From an uncultured Roseivirga sp. (lineage in GTDB: Bacteria; Bacteroidota; Bacteroidia; Cytophagales; Cyclobacteriaceae): 64,000 nt of DNA. Position numbers and translations under genes: made by a program. Below, piece by piece: positions 16,539-25,964 of this stretch; the stretch's first letter is position 1; every line of letters begins with the position of its first letter. The stretch is from positions 62,001 to 126,000 of the forward strand of contig CANLOY010000002.1 in the NCBI GenBank assembly GCA_947493005.1. The letters run 5' to 3'. The notes beneath the pieces were generated by a model that had not been told where the DNA came from, made no database searches, and was given only the letters and a program-made list of their open reading frames with translations.

Positions 16539-16988
16539 ATGGCATTAAGTGTAGGCGACAAAGCCCCGAATTTTGAAGGCATTGATCAAGACAGCAACCC
16601 AATCAAACTTTCGGACTTTAGTGGCAAGAAACTAGTACTTTACTTCTATCCAAAAGACAATACTCCAGGCTGTACGGCTCAGTCCTGTAACTTAAGAGAC
16701 AACTATGATGCACTACTCAAGGCTGGATATGCAGTAGTTGGAATTAGTTCGGATTCTCCAAAAAAACATCAGAACTTCATTAACAAATATGAACTCCCCT
16801 TCCCTCTGATTGCTGATGAAGATAAAAGTATCCATGATCAATTTGGTACCTGGGTAGAAAAATCTATGTACGGAAGGAAGTATATGGGCACAGCAAGAAC
16901 TACCTTTGTGATTGATGGCAATGGAGTGATTGAAGAGATTATTTCCAAAGTAAAAACCAAAGACCACACAGCCCAGATTTTAGTATAA
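16539..16988 (+). CDS. bcp: Thioredoxin-dependent thiol peroxidase, Bcp/PrxQ type
   Basis: This 149-residue peroxiredoxin has the active site YPKDNTPGCTAQSCNLRD, with peroxidatic C45 and resolving C50 five residues later, the arrangement of atypical PrxQ/Bcp enzymes. It reduces hydroperoxides using thioredoxin; a thioredoxin gene lies at 50658. The gene starts 2 bp after the M23 stop and is followed by transketolase after 22 bp. Confidence 0.95.
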   Translation: MALSVGDKAPNFEGIDQDSNPIKLSDFSGKKLVLYFYPKDNTPGCTAQSCNLRDNYDALLKAGYAVVGISSDSPKKHQNFINKYELPFPLIADEDKSIHDQFGTWVEKSMYGRKYMGTARTTFVIDGNGVIEEIISKVKTKDHTAQILV

Positions 16989-17010
16989 AACCAATCAAAC
17001 CTTTTTAATA

Positions 17011-17859
17011 GTGAGCAAACCAACCACTCAAGAACTAGAGCGTATTGCATCACAGGTCAGACGTGACATTGTGCGCATGGTACATGCTGTAAGTTCAGGA
17101 CACCCAGGAGGATCTCTTGGATGCACAGACTTTTTAGTCGCCCTTTATTTCAAAGTCATGGATCGCAAAGACTCTTTTGATCCAGATGGAAGGAATGAAG
17201 ATATGTTCTTTCTTTCTAATGGTCACATTTCACCCGTGTGGTATAGTGTATTGGCCAGATCGGGTTACTTCGAAGTATCGGAATTGAGTACGTTCAGAAA
17301 ACTGAACACCAGATTACAAGGACATCCTGCAACGGAAGAAGGATTGCCTGGAATACGTGTAGCATCAGGATCTTTGGGACAAGGATTATCTGTTGCTTGT
17401 GGTGCTGCTCAAGTAAAAAAACTGAATGGTGAAAACAATTTGGTTTATGCATTACTCGGTGATGGCGAGTTAGAAGAAGGTCAAATATGGGAAGCTGCCA
17501 TGTATGCGGCTCATCACAAAATTGATAACCTGATTGCTACCGTTGACTATAATGGACAACAGATAGATGGTCCAACAGACGAAGTGATGTCACTTGGCGA
17601 CTTAAGAGCTAAATGGGAAGCATTTGGCTGGACTGTAATCGAGAGTAATGGTAACAATATGGAAGAAGTTGTAGCTAAACTTGAAGAAGCAAAAAGTCTT
17701 TCAGGTCAAGGCAAACCGATCCTTAACCTTATGACTACTGAAATGGGATTTGGAGTTGACTTCATGGTAGGCACTCATAAATGGCATGGTGTTGCTCCAA
17801 ATGATGAGCAACTTGCCGATGCATTAGGGCAATTAGAAGAAACTTTAGGAGACTACTAA
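17011..17859 (+). CDS. Transketolase, N-terminal (thiamine diphosphate) subunit
   Basis: This 282-residue protein equals the N-terminal half of transketolase. It has HPGGSLGCTDFLVALYF, the thiamine diphosphate motif GDGELEEGQIWEAAMYA ending near VDYN, and KWHGVAPN at the end. Together with the next gene it catalyses two-carbon transfer in the pentose phosphate pathway. The start is GTG at 17011. The split into two genes 10 bp apart is common in Bacteroidota. Confidence 0.95.
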   Translation: MSKPTTQELERIASQVRRDIVRMVHAVSSGHPGGSLGCTDFLVALYFKVMDRKDSFDPDGRNEDMFFLSNGHISPVWYSVLARSGYFEVSELSTFRKLNTRLQGHPATEEGLPGIRVASGSLGQGLSVACGAAQVKKLNGENNLVYALLGDGELEEGQIWEAAMYAAHHKIDNLIATVDYNGQQIDGPTDEVMSLGDLRAKWEAFGWTVIESNGNNMEEVVAKLEEAKSLSGQGKPILNLMTTEMGFGVDFMVGTHKWHGVAPNDEQLADALGQLEETLGDY

Positions 17860-17869
17860 ACTGGAAACG

Positions 17870-18823
17870 ATGACAAAATTTACTTACACTGAGAAGAAAG
17901 ACACACGTTCTGGTTTTGGAGCAGGTTTAGCAGAACTAGGCAGAACTAACCCAAATGTGGTAGCGTTATGTGCCGACCTCATCGGCTCTCTTAAAATGAA
18001 TGCATTCATGGATGAGAACCCTGACAGGTTCTTTCAAGTGGGCATTGCTGAAGCCAATATGATGGGTATTGCTGCAGGTATGACTATTGGAGGTAAAATT
18101 CCATTTACCGGAACTTTTGCCAACTTTTCAACCAGCAGAGTTTATGACCAGATTCGTCAGTCTATTGCTTACTCTGAAAAAAATGTGAAGATATGTGCTT
18201 CGCATGCTGGCCTAACACTTGGAGAAGATGGAGCAACCCACCAAGTGCTTGAAGACATTGGCATGATGAAAATGTTACCAAACATGACGGTAATCAATCC
18301 ATGCGACTTCAATCAGACTAAAGCGGCTACAATTGCTATTGCAGAACATGAAGGCCCTGTTTACCTGAGGTTTGGCAGACCTGCCGTACCTATCTTCACA
18401 CCTGCTGACCAAAAGTTTGAGATTGGAAAAGCACTTAAACTCATTGAAGGAAGTGATGTAACCATTTTCGCAACAGGCCATTTAGTGTGGGAAGCTATTG
18501 AAGCAGAAGCTAGACTTGCTGAAGCAGGCATCAATGCAGAAGTAATCAACATCCACACCATCAAGCCATTAGATACAGATGCTATTTTAGAATCAGTTGC
18601 TAAAACAGGTTGTGTAGTAACGGCTGAGGAACATCAGATGAATGGAGGTTTAGGAGATAGTGTCGCACAGACATTAGCGCTTAACCACCCTGCTCCTATT
18701 GAAATGGTAGCAGTTAATGATTCTTTTGGTGAAAGTGGAAAGCCTGCTGAACTTATGACTAAGTATGGCATAGATGCCGACCATATTGTTAAAGCAGTTA
18801 ACAAGGTAATGACCAGAAAATAA
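17870..18823 (+). CDS. Transketolase, C-terminal (pyrimidine-binding) subunit
   Basis: This 317-residue protein supplies the Pyr and C-terminal domains of transketolase. It has FFQVGIAEANMMGIAAGMT with the conserved Glu that activates the cofactor, ASHAGLTLGEDGATHQ, and the C-terminal IHTIKPLDTDAI and TAEEHQMNGGLGD. It lies 10 bp after the N-terminal subunit and is closed by a terminator at 18857. Confidence 0.95.
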   Translation: MTKFTYTEKKDTRSGFGAGLAELGRTNPNVVALCADLIGSLKMNAFMDENPDRFFQVGIAEANMMGIAAGMTIGGKIPFTGTFANFSTSRVYDQIRQSIAYSEKNVKICASHAGLTLGEDGATHQVLEDIGMMKMLPNMTVINPCDFNQTKAATIAIAEHEGPVYLRFGRPAVPIFTPADQKFEIGKALKLIEGSDVTIFATGHLVWEAIEAEARLAEAGINAEVINIHTIKPLDTDAILESVAKTGCVVTAEEHQMNGGLGDSVAQTLALNHPAPIEMVAVNDSFGESGKPAELMTKYGIDADHIVKAVNKVMTRK

Positions 18824-18856
18824 TTATAAATCAACCCGTAATAAGGTATTTAAAAG

Positions 18857-18882
18857 CCCTGATCCAACGATCGGGTTTTTTT
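18857..18882 (+). terminator. Terminator after the transketolase genes
   Basis: CCCTGATC and GATCGGG pair with one bulged T around a four-base loop, followed by a run of seven T. It closes the peroxiredoxin-transketolase unit. Confidence 0.85.
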
Positions 18883-18972
18883 GTTTATTCACCGAAATAA
18901 CCCGTTGAATCATCGTATTAGAAGGTATTCTGGCTTTAATCAATCCATATTTAATTAACCAACAATTTAGAT

Positions 18973-19365
18973 ATGGACACAAACACACAAACAAAAAAAG
19001 TATTGATTGTAGATGACAATCCTTTAAATGCAAAACTTACAGCTTGGTGGTGTAACAAATGGGGCTACTCCACTGATAAGGCCAGCACGGGAGATTCAGC
19101 GCTAAAAAAGGCATGTCAGAATGATTATTCGCTTATCATAATGGATCTCTTTCTTCCAGACATGCTAGGAGTTGAAGTTTCTGAAAGATTATACTCAACC
19201 GGGTATAAAACAAAATTTGTATTTCATAGCGCTATCTCTAAAAACGAGTTTATCAAACGCTACAACACTAATGAATTGTTTATAGCAAAACCTTATAAAC
19301 CGGAAGAATTGTTGAGCATTGTCAACAAAGCGCTTGAAAAAGAGCTATCCAAAATAACTGCCTAA
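18973..19365 (+). CDS. Single-domain response regulator
   Basis: This 130-residue protein is a lone receiver domain with acidic pair D14/D15, phospho-acceptor D58 in LIIMDLFLPDM and K106 in IAKPY. It has no output domain, so it acts through protein contacts or as a phosphorelay intermediate. The usual conserved Thr/Ser position is occupied by HSA. The stop overlaps the stop of the convergent glycosyltransferase gene by 4 bp. Confidence 0.92.
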   Translation: MDTNTQTKKVLIVDDNPLNAKLTAWWCNKWGYSTDKASTGDSALKKACQNDYSLIIMDLFLPDMLGVEVSERLYSTGYKTKFVFHSAISKNEFIKRYNTNELFIAKPYKPEELLSIVNKALEKELSKITA

Positions 19366-20930
19366 TCTAGTTCAATCAAGTAAATGGTATCTTCCCAATA
19401 CTTAAACTGTTTATGAAGTTTATATGAGTTACCTTTTGGCAGATCTTTTTCATAGCAAAAATAAAACCCGCTCTCATAAGAATCAGTTTGGTAAACTGCC
19501 TCCTTTCTGGCTCTTTCAAGGTAAAAGACAATAGTCAGAGACATTCGCAGGTTTCCTATCCTGTGTAACTCCTCTCCTTCGGTAAGTCTCGCTATTTCAA
19601 TTCCCAGCGCTTTATCCCTTGCCGCACCTGTGTCTACTTCCCTGGTTACTGGAACAATAGATGAAAATCCAAATTTCATTACAGCCATTAATCCAAAAAC
19701 AATCAGATAAGGTCGCGCTTTCTTTGTAAAGATTAAGAACCATAGTATACCGAGCAAAACCAACATAAGTATTACGGTTAGGTTCAGGTTCTCAACGTTG
19801 TTTAGTTCTTCTCTGAAGAAGAGTATCGGTAAAGCTATGGTCAGAATAGAAAGCAGAATAAAAGAAGTAATTCTGATAAACTTCTCCCATGCAATTTTAG
19901 ACGATTGTATTGCCAAATAAATCAATGGGATGATGACAAATGGAAACAATGGGTAGATGTACCTGGATTTTGCTTCTGCTGAAAACCAATAGATTAAAAA
20001 GTTAAAAGCAAAAACAAGCACACAATACCACACAAAACGGTTGGCACGAAGCTTTGAAATGGCACCTTTTCCAAACAAAAGAGGCAACAATAAGCCCGCG
20101 GGCAATATGTTCTTCAGCGTGTCAACAGGAAATGAAACCAAATGATTTAAAAACTCAACTATACCTCCTGTTGCTTTATCGGCCGATTCAGAAAACAAAG
20201 TTGTCCACCACCCAGAAACATCATGATATTGGCTATAGATATAGAAATAACCACCTGAAATCAGAGCAAACAATCCAACCCCTGTAAAATGCTGTAGGCT
20301 TAACAGCTTCTTGAAATTCTTTTTATGGATGAAGTAAACCAAAAGCGTTATGGCCGTAAAGGGAAGAGAAGTCAGACCTTTCGTAAGAAAGCCAATTGCC
20401 GTCAGTAAATAGACAGTAATAAACAGCCTCCAGTACTGCTTCTTCTCTCCAAAACTATAAATGGCAAAAAGCGAACTAGATGTGACCAGAGCATAAAAAA
20501 GATCAATTTCGCCAAGCGTACTGAAATAGAATAATATATCAGCTGAGATTAACAAACTAATTGACACCAGTATAGCAGCCATTTGACTGAGGTGCTTTTT
20601 GACAAAACTGTAAGTCAATCCACATAATATCAGATGGCTAAAAACTGAGAAAAAGCGAGTGGCGAATTCTGAATAACTACCAAAGAGGTTGTATGCAGCT
20701 ATTAACACCCAATTGTATACCGGTGGTTTTCTGAAATAAAGATCGCCTGTCTGTGTCGGTACCCAATAATTGTCCTGAAAGATCATTTCTAATGCAATAA
20801 GGCCTCTTCTCGGTTCTTCGAGAAACAAAGGATATATACCCAATTGATAGAAGAATGAAAAGATCAGCAACACCAACCCAGAAACAAGCAATTGCTTTTC
20901 GGGCTTAATAAATGGCTGATTACCGATCAT
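19362..20930 (-). CDS. GT39/ArnT-like membrane glycosyltransferase
   Basis: This 522-residue protein has around 11 hydrophobic helices and the PMT/ArnT-type first periplasmic loop: LFLEEPRRGLIALEM with its acidic pair, and YFRKPPVYNWVL. Members transfer a sugar from an undecaprenyl or dolichyl phosphate carrier to lipid A or protein. The C-terminal 100 residues form a soluble domain. It is divergent from the aminotransferase gene across 57 bp. Confidence 0.85.
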   Translation of the reverse strand: MIGNQPFIKPEKQLLVSGLVLLIFSFFYQLGIYPLFLEEPRRGLIALEMIFQDNYWVPTQTGDLYFRKPPVYNWVLIAAYNLFGSYSEFATRFFSVFSHLILCGLTYSFVKKHLSQMAAILVSISLLISADILFYFSTLGEIDLFYALVTSSSLFAIYSFGEKKQYWRLFITVYLLTAIGFLTKGLTSLPFTAITLLVYFIHKKNFKKLLSLQHFTGVGLFALISGGYFYIYSQYHDVSGWWTTLFSESADKATGGIVEFLNHLVSFPVDTLKNILPAGLLLPLLFGKGAISKLRANRFVWYCVLVFAFNFLIYWFSAEAKSRYIYPLFPFVIIPLIYLAIQSSKIAWEKFIRITSFILLSILTIALPILFFREELNNVENLNLTVILMLVLLGILWFLIFTKKARPYLIVFGLMAVMKFGFSSIVPVTREVDTGAARDKALGIEIARLTEGEELHRIGNLRMSLTIVFYLERARKEAVYQTDSYESGFYFCYEKDLPKGNSYKLHKQFKYWEDTIYLIELD

Positions 20931-20987
20931 GCATCAAAACTAACAGATCGAAGTCTTTCCGTAAACATATCTTCATTAATTTCGTGC

Positions 20988-22172
20988 ATGAACTCTGCTG
21001 AGACATTCGTAAAACACCTGGCACAAACCTCTCCGCATCCTTTGAAACTGGAAGTAAGCCATGCTGAGGGTGCTCATATTTTTGATGTACATGGAAAAAA
21101 GTACTATGACCTTATATCAGGAATAGCTGTCTCTAACATTGGCCATAGACACCCTAAGGTTGTGGAGGCTATCAAAGATCAGTTGGATCAGTATATGCAT
21201 GTAATGGCTTATGGCGAGTTTATACAAGCTCCGCAAAACGAATTAGCCAAGGCATTAAGTCAGGCACTCCCAAATACACTCGACAGTTGTTACTTCGTGA
21301 ATAGTGGTACAGAAGCCAATGAAGGTGCGCTAAAACTTGCCAAACGGATTACTGGAAGAACGGAAATAGTATCATGCAAAAAATCCTATCATGGCAGCAC
21401 ACATGGCTCTTTGAGCGTTTCTGGCAACGAGGTTAAAAAGAATGCCTTCAGACCATTATTGCCAGATGTAAAGTTTATAACGTTCAACCTTGAGGAGGAT
21501 TTATCACAGATAACAGAAAGAACGGCTGCTGTGATCATTGAACCTATTCAAGGGGATGCAGGAGTAAGAATCCCAACAAAAGACTACATCCAAAAGCTCA
21601 GGCAGCGTTGTACTACCGTGGGAGCTCAATTAATTTTTGACGAGATACAAACTGGGTTTGGCAGAACGGGCAAACTCTTTGCCTTCGAACATTTTGATGT
21701 AGTTCCAGATATTCTGACCATAGCCAAAGCTTTTGGAGGTGGTATGCCTATTGGCGCCTTTATCAGTGATAAGGCTAATATGGATTTGCTCAGCCACGGC
21801 CCTATGTTAGGTCATATTACCACTTTCGGTGGACACCCCGTTAACTGTGCTGCTGCTTTGGCCAATCTGAAGGTTATCCAGGAAGAAGGATTAATTGAGC
21901 ACATTGAAGGCAAAGGACGGCTTTTAGAAAAAGCTATAAAGCACCCTTCTATCAAGGAAATCAGGAGAATAGGTTTAATGTTTGCTGTTGAGTTTGACTC
22001 GCCTGATACTGTTCAGAAAATAGTAGGAAGATGTCTCGAACTAGGTGTTATTACATTTTGGTTCCTGTCCTGTCCTGGGAGTTTTAGGTTAGCTCCTCCT
22101 ATTAATATTAATAACCAAAATCTCGAAAATTCGGGTCGTTTAATCCACCAGGCTATTAGTGAAAGCACATAA
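20988..22172 (+). CDS. Class III PLP-dependent aminotransferase (acetylornithine aminotransferase-like)
   Basis: From ATG 20988 this gives 394 residues (MNSAETFVKHLAQTSPHPLK), the normal length. A longer frame from 20892 would run over the divergent gene's start. Landmarks are FVNSGTEANEGALKLA for phosphate binding, IIEPIQGDAG, IFDEIQTGFGRTG with the PLP-binding Asp, and TIAKAFGGGMPIGAF with the Schiff-base Lys. The enzyme transfers an amino group from an omega-amino compound. Which one (acetylornithine, ornithine or another) is not decided by sequence, and there are no arg genes nearby. Confidence 0.9.
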   Translation: MNSAETFVKHLAQTSPHPLKLEVSHAEGAHIFDVHGKKYYDLISGIAVSNIGHRHPKVVEAIKDQLDQYMHVMAYGEFIQAPQNELAKALSQALPNTLDSCYFVNSGTEANEGALKLAKRITGRTEIVSCKKSYHGSTHGSLSVSGNEVKKNAFRPLLPDVKFITFNLEEDLSQITERTAAVIIEPIQGDAGVRIPTKDYIQKLRQRCTTVGAQLIFDEIQTGFGRTGKLFAFEHFDVVPDILTIAKAFGGGMPIGAFISDKANMDLLSHGPMLGHITTFGGHPVNCAAALANLKVIQEEGLIEHIEGKGRLLEKAIKHPSIKEIRRIGLMFAVEFDSPDTVQKIVGRCLELGVITFWFLSCPGSFRLAPPININNQNLENSGRLIHQAISEST

Positions 22173-22199
22173 AAAAGCCAGTGTTCAAAGAACACCGGC
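22171..22199 (-). terminator. Bidirectional terminator hairpin
   Basis: GCC-a-GTGTTC (22177-22186) pairs with GAACAC-c-GGC (22190-22199) around AAA. The minus strand runs into six T, so it terminates the lipoprotein gene ending at 22226. It may also stop aminotransferase transcription from the other side. Confidence 0.8.
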
Positions 22200-22225
22200 C
22201 TTACAGGTTGATGGTTATTTTCCGT

Positions 22226-22756
22226 TTAATTATTCTTCTTAGAGATTATGGAATCACCATAATCACTTTGCCTTAATATTTTCACTTTGTCTTTGCCCGT
22301 TACTACATAATCTACTCTGAACTTAGAAGCATCCTGAATGCTCCCAAAGCAAATCAATAGTTGTGCTTTAGTGCCAATAGCTATAGATTTCTTTTCTTCC
22401 CTATCCCTTATAGAAATATTAATAGGTTCTGCATTAGCACGTGCCAATACTATTCCGGAATTCCCAGCCTCAGCCTTCTTAAAGGGGTAAATATGATAAT
22501 CAGCACCCAGCTTATCAAGCTCGAACTTCTTAAGATCAATATCAGTCCCTTCCTCTTTGGTTAAAAGAGTCACCACACCATCCTTAATTCCTAGAGCGGC
22601 ATTTTCAATAACCTCTCCATCTCCTAAATGTACTGTTGCGCCAAGCAACAACCTCCCTTCAGTAGGATCTTGATATACGGTGGAAATTGAACGTTCCGTA
22701 CACGAGAGTGATAAAAAGAGAAATACTACTAAATAAGTAGACCCTATTTGCTTCAT
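22226..22756 (-). CDS. Lipoprotein resembling the N-terminal part of an amidohydrolase
   Basis: This 176-residue protein has a lipobox LSLSC with Cys at residue 19. The next part, GRLLLGATVHLGDGEVIENAALGIKDG, looks like the N-terminal beta-strand domain of imidazolonepropionase-like amidohydrolases, which reads NATVHTGDGxxIENAxVxIxDGxI. No catalytic TIM barrel (no HxH) follows; instead there are about 110 residues of unknown beta-rich sequence. It may be a remnant or a repurposed domain. It lies downstream of hslV on the same strand, about 80 bp away. Confidence 0.65.
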   Translation of the reverse strand: MKQIGSTYLVVFLFLSLSCTERSISTVYQDPTEGRLLLGATVHLGDGEVIENAALGIKDGVVTLLTKEEGTDIDLKKFELDKLGADYHIYPFKKAEAGNSGIVLARANAEPINISIRDREEKKSIAIGTKAQLLICFGSIQDASKFRVDYVVTGKDKVKILRQSDYGDSIISKKNN

Positions 22757-22836
22757 TTCAATGTGTTAATCTATAAGTACAGCCAAATTTTCCATCTCAT
22801 TTCAGATAAGAAAAATACAACTATACACTTATAAAA

Positions 22837-23376
22837 TTACGAAATTCTCTCTACAATCAAATTATGATTGGTGTAGATACAGATGTCAGCGGCAATTTTC
22901 AGGCTTTCTGTGACAATTTGTTCACTGTCCATATCAGGCGCATGTTGAGTTAAAGCCTGGGCGGCTGCTTGCGCATACATACTTCCAGAACCAATTGCTG
23001 CAATACCGTTGTCGGGCTCCAACACATCTCCTGTTCCCGAAAGTATCAATATATCTTCTTTGTCAGCAACGATTAACATAGACTCCAGCTTTCTTAGATA
23101 CCTGTCCATACGCCAATCTTTTGCCAATTCGATAGCAGCACGCTTCATACTACCTCCATAAGCATTCAGTTTTTCATCAAAGCGTTCCAGTAGTGTGAAA
23201 GCGTCTGCAGTAGAGCCTGCAAACCCAGTAACTACTTTACCATCTTGAAGCTTCCTGATTTTCTTAACATTACTTTTAGCTACTGTATTTCCCATAGTAG
23301 CTTGTCCATCTGCACCGATAGACACAGAGCCGTTGTGCTTCACAGCCAATACTGTTGTCGATCTTATCTTTGTCAT
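22837..23376 (-). CDS. hslV: ATP-dependent protease peptidase subunit HslV
   Basis: This 179-residue protein is the proteasome-like peptidase of the HslUV complex. Cleavage after MTKIRS exposes catalytic T7 ([21 protein letters not shown] is the mature start). K in VKKIRKL and the [14 protein letters not shown] region are typical. The ATPase partner hslU is not adjacent in this window. A hairpin terminator separates it from the E2 gene upstream, so it probably has its own promoter. Confidence 0.95.
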   Translation of the reverse strand: MTKIRSTTVLAVKHNGSVSIGADGQATMGNTVAKSNVKKIRKLQDGKVVTGFAGSTADAFTLLERFDEKLNAYGGSMKRAAIELAKDWRMDRYLRKLESMLIVADKEDILILSGTGDVLEPDNGIAAIGSGSMYAQAAAQALTQHAPDMDSEQIVTESLKIAADICIYTNHNLIVERIS

Positions 23377-23392
23377 TTTACAAATCTCTTTT

Positions 23393-23424
23393 AAAAAGAA
23401 AGTCCCATATGGCTACGGGACTTT
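23393..23424 (-). terminator. Terminator between the pyruvate dehydrogenase E2 gene and hslV
   Basis: AAAGTCCC (23399-23406) and GGGACTTT (23417-23424) form an 8-bp stem. On the minus strand it is followed by CTTTTT. It closes the E2 transcript before hslV. Confidence 0.75.
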
Positions 23425-23436
23425 TCAAACAATGTT

Positions 23437-25074
23437 TTAAATCAAAATCCTCACCGGATCTTCAAGTAAAGACTTAAAGGTTTGTAGGAATGCTGATCCC
23501 ACAGCTCCATCTACTACTCTATGGTCGCAAGACATGGTTACTTTCATAATGTTACCAATAGTCAACTCTCCATCTTTTACAATAGGTGTTTGTTTAATTC
23601 CACCAACAGCCAGTATACAAGCATCAGGTGGATTAATGATGGCAGTAAACTCTTCAATACCAAACATTCCAAGATTTGAAATTGTAAAAGTATTGCCTTG
23701 CATTTCTTCTGGTTGAAGCTTCTTACTCTTGGCCTTACCACCAAGCTCCTTCACTTCTGCGGAAATATGTGACAATGGCTTATTATCGGCAAAACGAACT
23801 ACCGGAACCAGAAGTCCTTCATCAACAGCTACAGCAACACCAATATGCACATGATGATTGATTCTAATTTTATCTTCCAACCATGACGAATTTACGCCCG
23901 GGTGTTTTCTCAATGAGGCAGCAGCAGCCTTTATGACCATATCGTTGAATGAAATTTTTACAGGTGAAACTTCATTCATACTTTTTCTGGCCTCAATCGC
24001 TTTGTCCATGTTAATTTCCATGGTTAAGTAAAAGTGTGGAGCACTGAACTTACTCTCGCCTAGTCGTCTGGCGATAGCCTTACGCATTTGGCTCACTTTA
24101 ACTTCTTCAAAGCTTTCTTCTCCAACAATTTGAGGAAGTGCAATAGGAGCACTTGCTGCAGGAGATTCCTTAGTTGATGGTACAGCAGTTACTGGTGCAA
24201 CTGCAGGCACAAAGTTTTCAATATCTCTTTTTACTATTCTACCAGCTTCTCCGGTACCCTGTACCTGGGCAATATCAATTCCCTTTTCAGCCGCTAACCT
24301 TTTAGCCAGTGGAGACGCTTTTACTCTTCCATTTGATGAAGTGTTTTCTGAAGCTGTTACTGGAGCAGGTGCAGCCGAAGGTGCTTCATTTGCAGATGCA
24401 GCAGAGCTCTCTTCTTTCACTTCTACCGGAGCGCTACTGCCCTGACTATCCGCCTTTATCAATGCTTGGTAATCCGCACCAGGTTCACCAACAACGGCTA
24501 GAATTCCATCAACCTTAACAGCTTCTCCTTCTGCAGCTCCTAAATAGAGTATGGTTCCATCGTTGTAAGACTCGTATTCCATGGTTGCTTTATCAGTTTC
24601 CACATCAGCAACCAATTCTCCTGACTCAACGGTATCGCCAACTTTTTTATGCCAGGCAGAAATCACACCCTCTTCCATGGTGTCACTCATTTTTGGCATT
24701 CTTACAATTTCCGCGTTGATATTACTTGTATCTATTTTCTCTGTTGTTTGGGCTACAGGTTCGGGGGTAGCCTCCTTAGCTGGTTCACTTGAAGCAACAC
24801 TAGCACCTTGATTTAACAGTGCTTGAAAGTCTTCTCCTTCTTCTCCCACAATTGCTAAAACACCATTCACCTGAACAGCATCTCCCTCTTCTGCCCCAAG
24901 GTACAGCACAGTTCCATCGTTGTAAGACTCATAGTCCATTGTGGCTTTATCTGTTTCAATTTCAGCCATCAATTCTCCTGATTCTACTTTGTCTCCTACC
25001 TTCTTATGCCAAACAGCGATCACACCTTCTTCCATGGTATCGCTCATCTTAGGCATCTTTACAATTTCAGCCAT
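23437..25074 (-). CDS. Pyruvate dehydrogenase complex E2, dihydrolipoamide acetyltransferase
   Basis: From the ATG at 25074 (MAEIVKMPKMSDTMEEG) this encodes 545 residues; an upstream in-frame ATG would add 18 unlikely residues. There are two lipoyl domains with lipoyl lysines K43 and K162 (ETDKATM in both), each followed by an Ala/Pro/Glu-rich linker. A peripheral subunit-binding domain (residues 253-287, ASPLAKRLAAEKGID to IVKRDIENF) and the catalytic acetyltransferase domain with HRVVDG near the end complete it. It moves acetyl groups to CoA. The tandem lipoyl domains are near-duplicates. E1 and E3 are not adjacent. Confidence 0.94.
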   Translation of the reverse strand: MAEIVKMPKMSDTMEEGVIAVWHKKVGDKVESGELMAEIETDKATMDYESYNDGTVLYLGAEEGDAVQVNGVLAIVGEEGEDFQALLNQGASVASSEPAKEATPEPVAQTTEKIDTSNINAEIVRMPKMSDTMEEGVISAWHKKVGDTVESGELVADVETDKATMEYESYNDGTILYLGAAEGEAVKVDGILAVVGEPGADYQALIKADSQGSSAPVEVKEESSAASANEAPSAAPAPVTASENTSSNGRVKASPLAKRLAAEKGIDIAQVQGTGEAGRIVKRDIENFVPAVAPVTAVPSTKESPAASAPIALPQIVGEESFEEVKVSQMRKAIARRLGESKFSAPHFYLTMEINMDKAIEARKSMNEVSPVKISFNDMVIKAAAASLRKHPGVNSSWLEDKIRINHHVHIGVAVAVDEGLLVPVVRFADNKPLSHISAEVKELGGKAKSKKLQPEEMQGNTFTISNLGMFGIEEFTAIINPPDACILAVGGIKQTPIVKDGELTIGNIMKVTMSCDHRVVDGAVGSAFLQTFKSLLEDPVRILI

Positions 25075-25265
25075 ATAACTCTGCAAAATTTGAGCACCAA
25101 AAATAGGTTTAAATCGCTCTATATTCAAATTAAAGATGGGCTATTCTCTAAGCTTATTTTTGTTCTATTTCTGCAATCGATTGAAGTCTATTTATGCAAA
25201 CAAGCTAAGCGCTCAGTCAATTAGTTTTTTAACTCAAGTTGAGTTAACTTTCTCAAAAGTACTTC

Positions 25266-25964
25266 ATGCAAATAAACTTCTCCATTGCTTCTGATGCTCA
25301 GTTGGTAAAAGAGCATTTTCAACTTGAAGTCACAGACGAATACCGTACCAGCTATAACGCCCATCCAAGTGATTTGCTTCCTGTGATAACCAGTAAAACA
25401 CCTGAAGGATTATCTTTTTTCTATTGGGGCATAAACCCTTCTTTTACAAAAAGCAGAAGTGTGAGCAACAAGTTGCTTTATGCACCTGTTGAAGACATTT
25501 TAACTAAACCCAGTCTAAAAAAAGCTTTACAGCTGAGACGTTGTGTAATTATTGCCGATGGTTTCTATGATTGGAAAGACATTGCAAAAAAGGAGAAGGT
25601 ACCCTATAGATTCCACTTGCAAAACAACTCTCTGTTTGGAATTGCAGGGTTATGGGACTCCTTCGAGACGGAATCTGGAGAACTGATTCATACTTTTATG
25701 ATGATCACTACACCCGCATCAAAAGAAGTACAAAAAGTAACTGATAGAATGCCGGCAATCTTGAATGAAGATTTGATGATGGAATGGCTTAACGAATCAA
25801 ATACATCTGACACAATGCTTCCATTCGTAAAGCCATATGAAGAAGAACACATCTTCAGTTATACTGTCAACCCTAAACTAGCCGATCCGGCATTTAATAA
25901 TGAAGCGCTTTGGAAAAAAGTACCTCCTGCAAATCAGTTTGGTAACCTTACCTTATTCAGTTAG
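25266..25964 (+). CDS. SRAP (YedK/HMCES-like) family protein lacking the catalytic residues
   Basis: This 232-residue protein clearly has the SRAP fold: FYWGINPSF, RRCVIIADGFYDWK, GIAGLWDSF, TFMMITTPAS and TDRMPAIL. Active family members start Met-Cys-Gly-Arg and use Cys2 to form a thiazolidine link to abasic DNA. Here the start is Met-Gln-Ile-Asn and an in-frame stop at 25245 rules out a longer N-terminus. The NARxE motif is replaced by SVSNK (65-69), the active Glu by D102 and the active His by T159. All four key positions differ, so it probably binds DNA without crosslinking or does something else. It ends 8 bp into the convergent lipoprotein gene. Confidence 0.85.
   Translation: MQINFSIASDAQLVKEHFQLEVTDEYRTSYNAHPSDLLPVITSKTPEGLSFFYWGINPSFTKSRSVSNKLLYAPVEDILTKPSLKKALQLRRCVIIADGFYDWKDIAKKEKVPYRFHLQNNSLFGIAGLWDSFETESGELIHTFMMITTPASKEVQKVTDRMPAILNEDLMMEWLNESNTSDTMLPFVKPYEEEHIFSYTVNPKLADPAFNNEALWKKVPPANQFGNLTLFS

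Noticed and set aside
17011-18823. Frameshifted transketolase
   Set aside because: The two halves have separate proper starts and stops 10 bp apart, matching the known split-subunit form.
22837-23376. Orphan HslV without HslU as an unusual feature
   Set aside because: hslU is often elsewhere in Bacteroidota genomes, and the window is only 64 kb; absence here says nothing.
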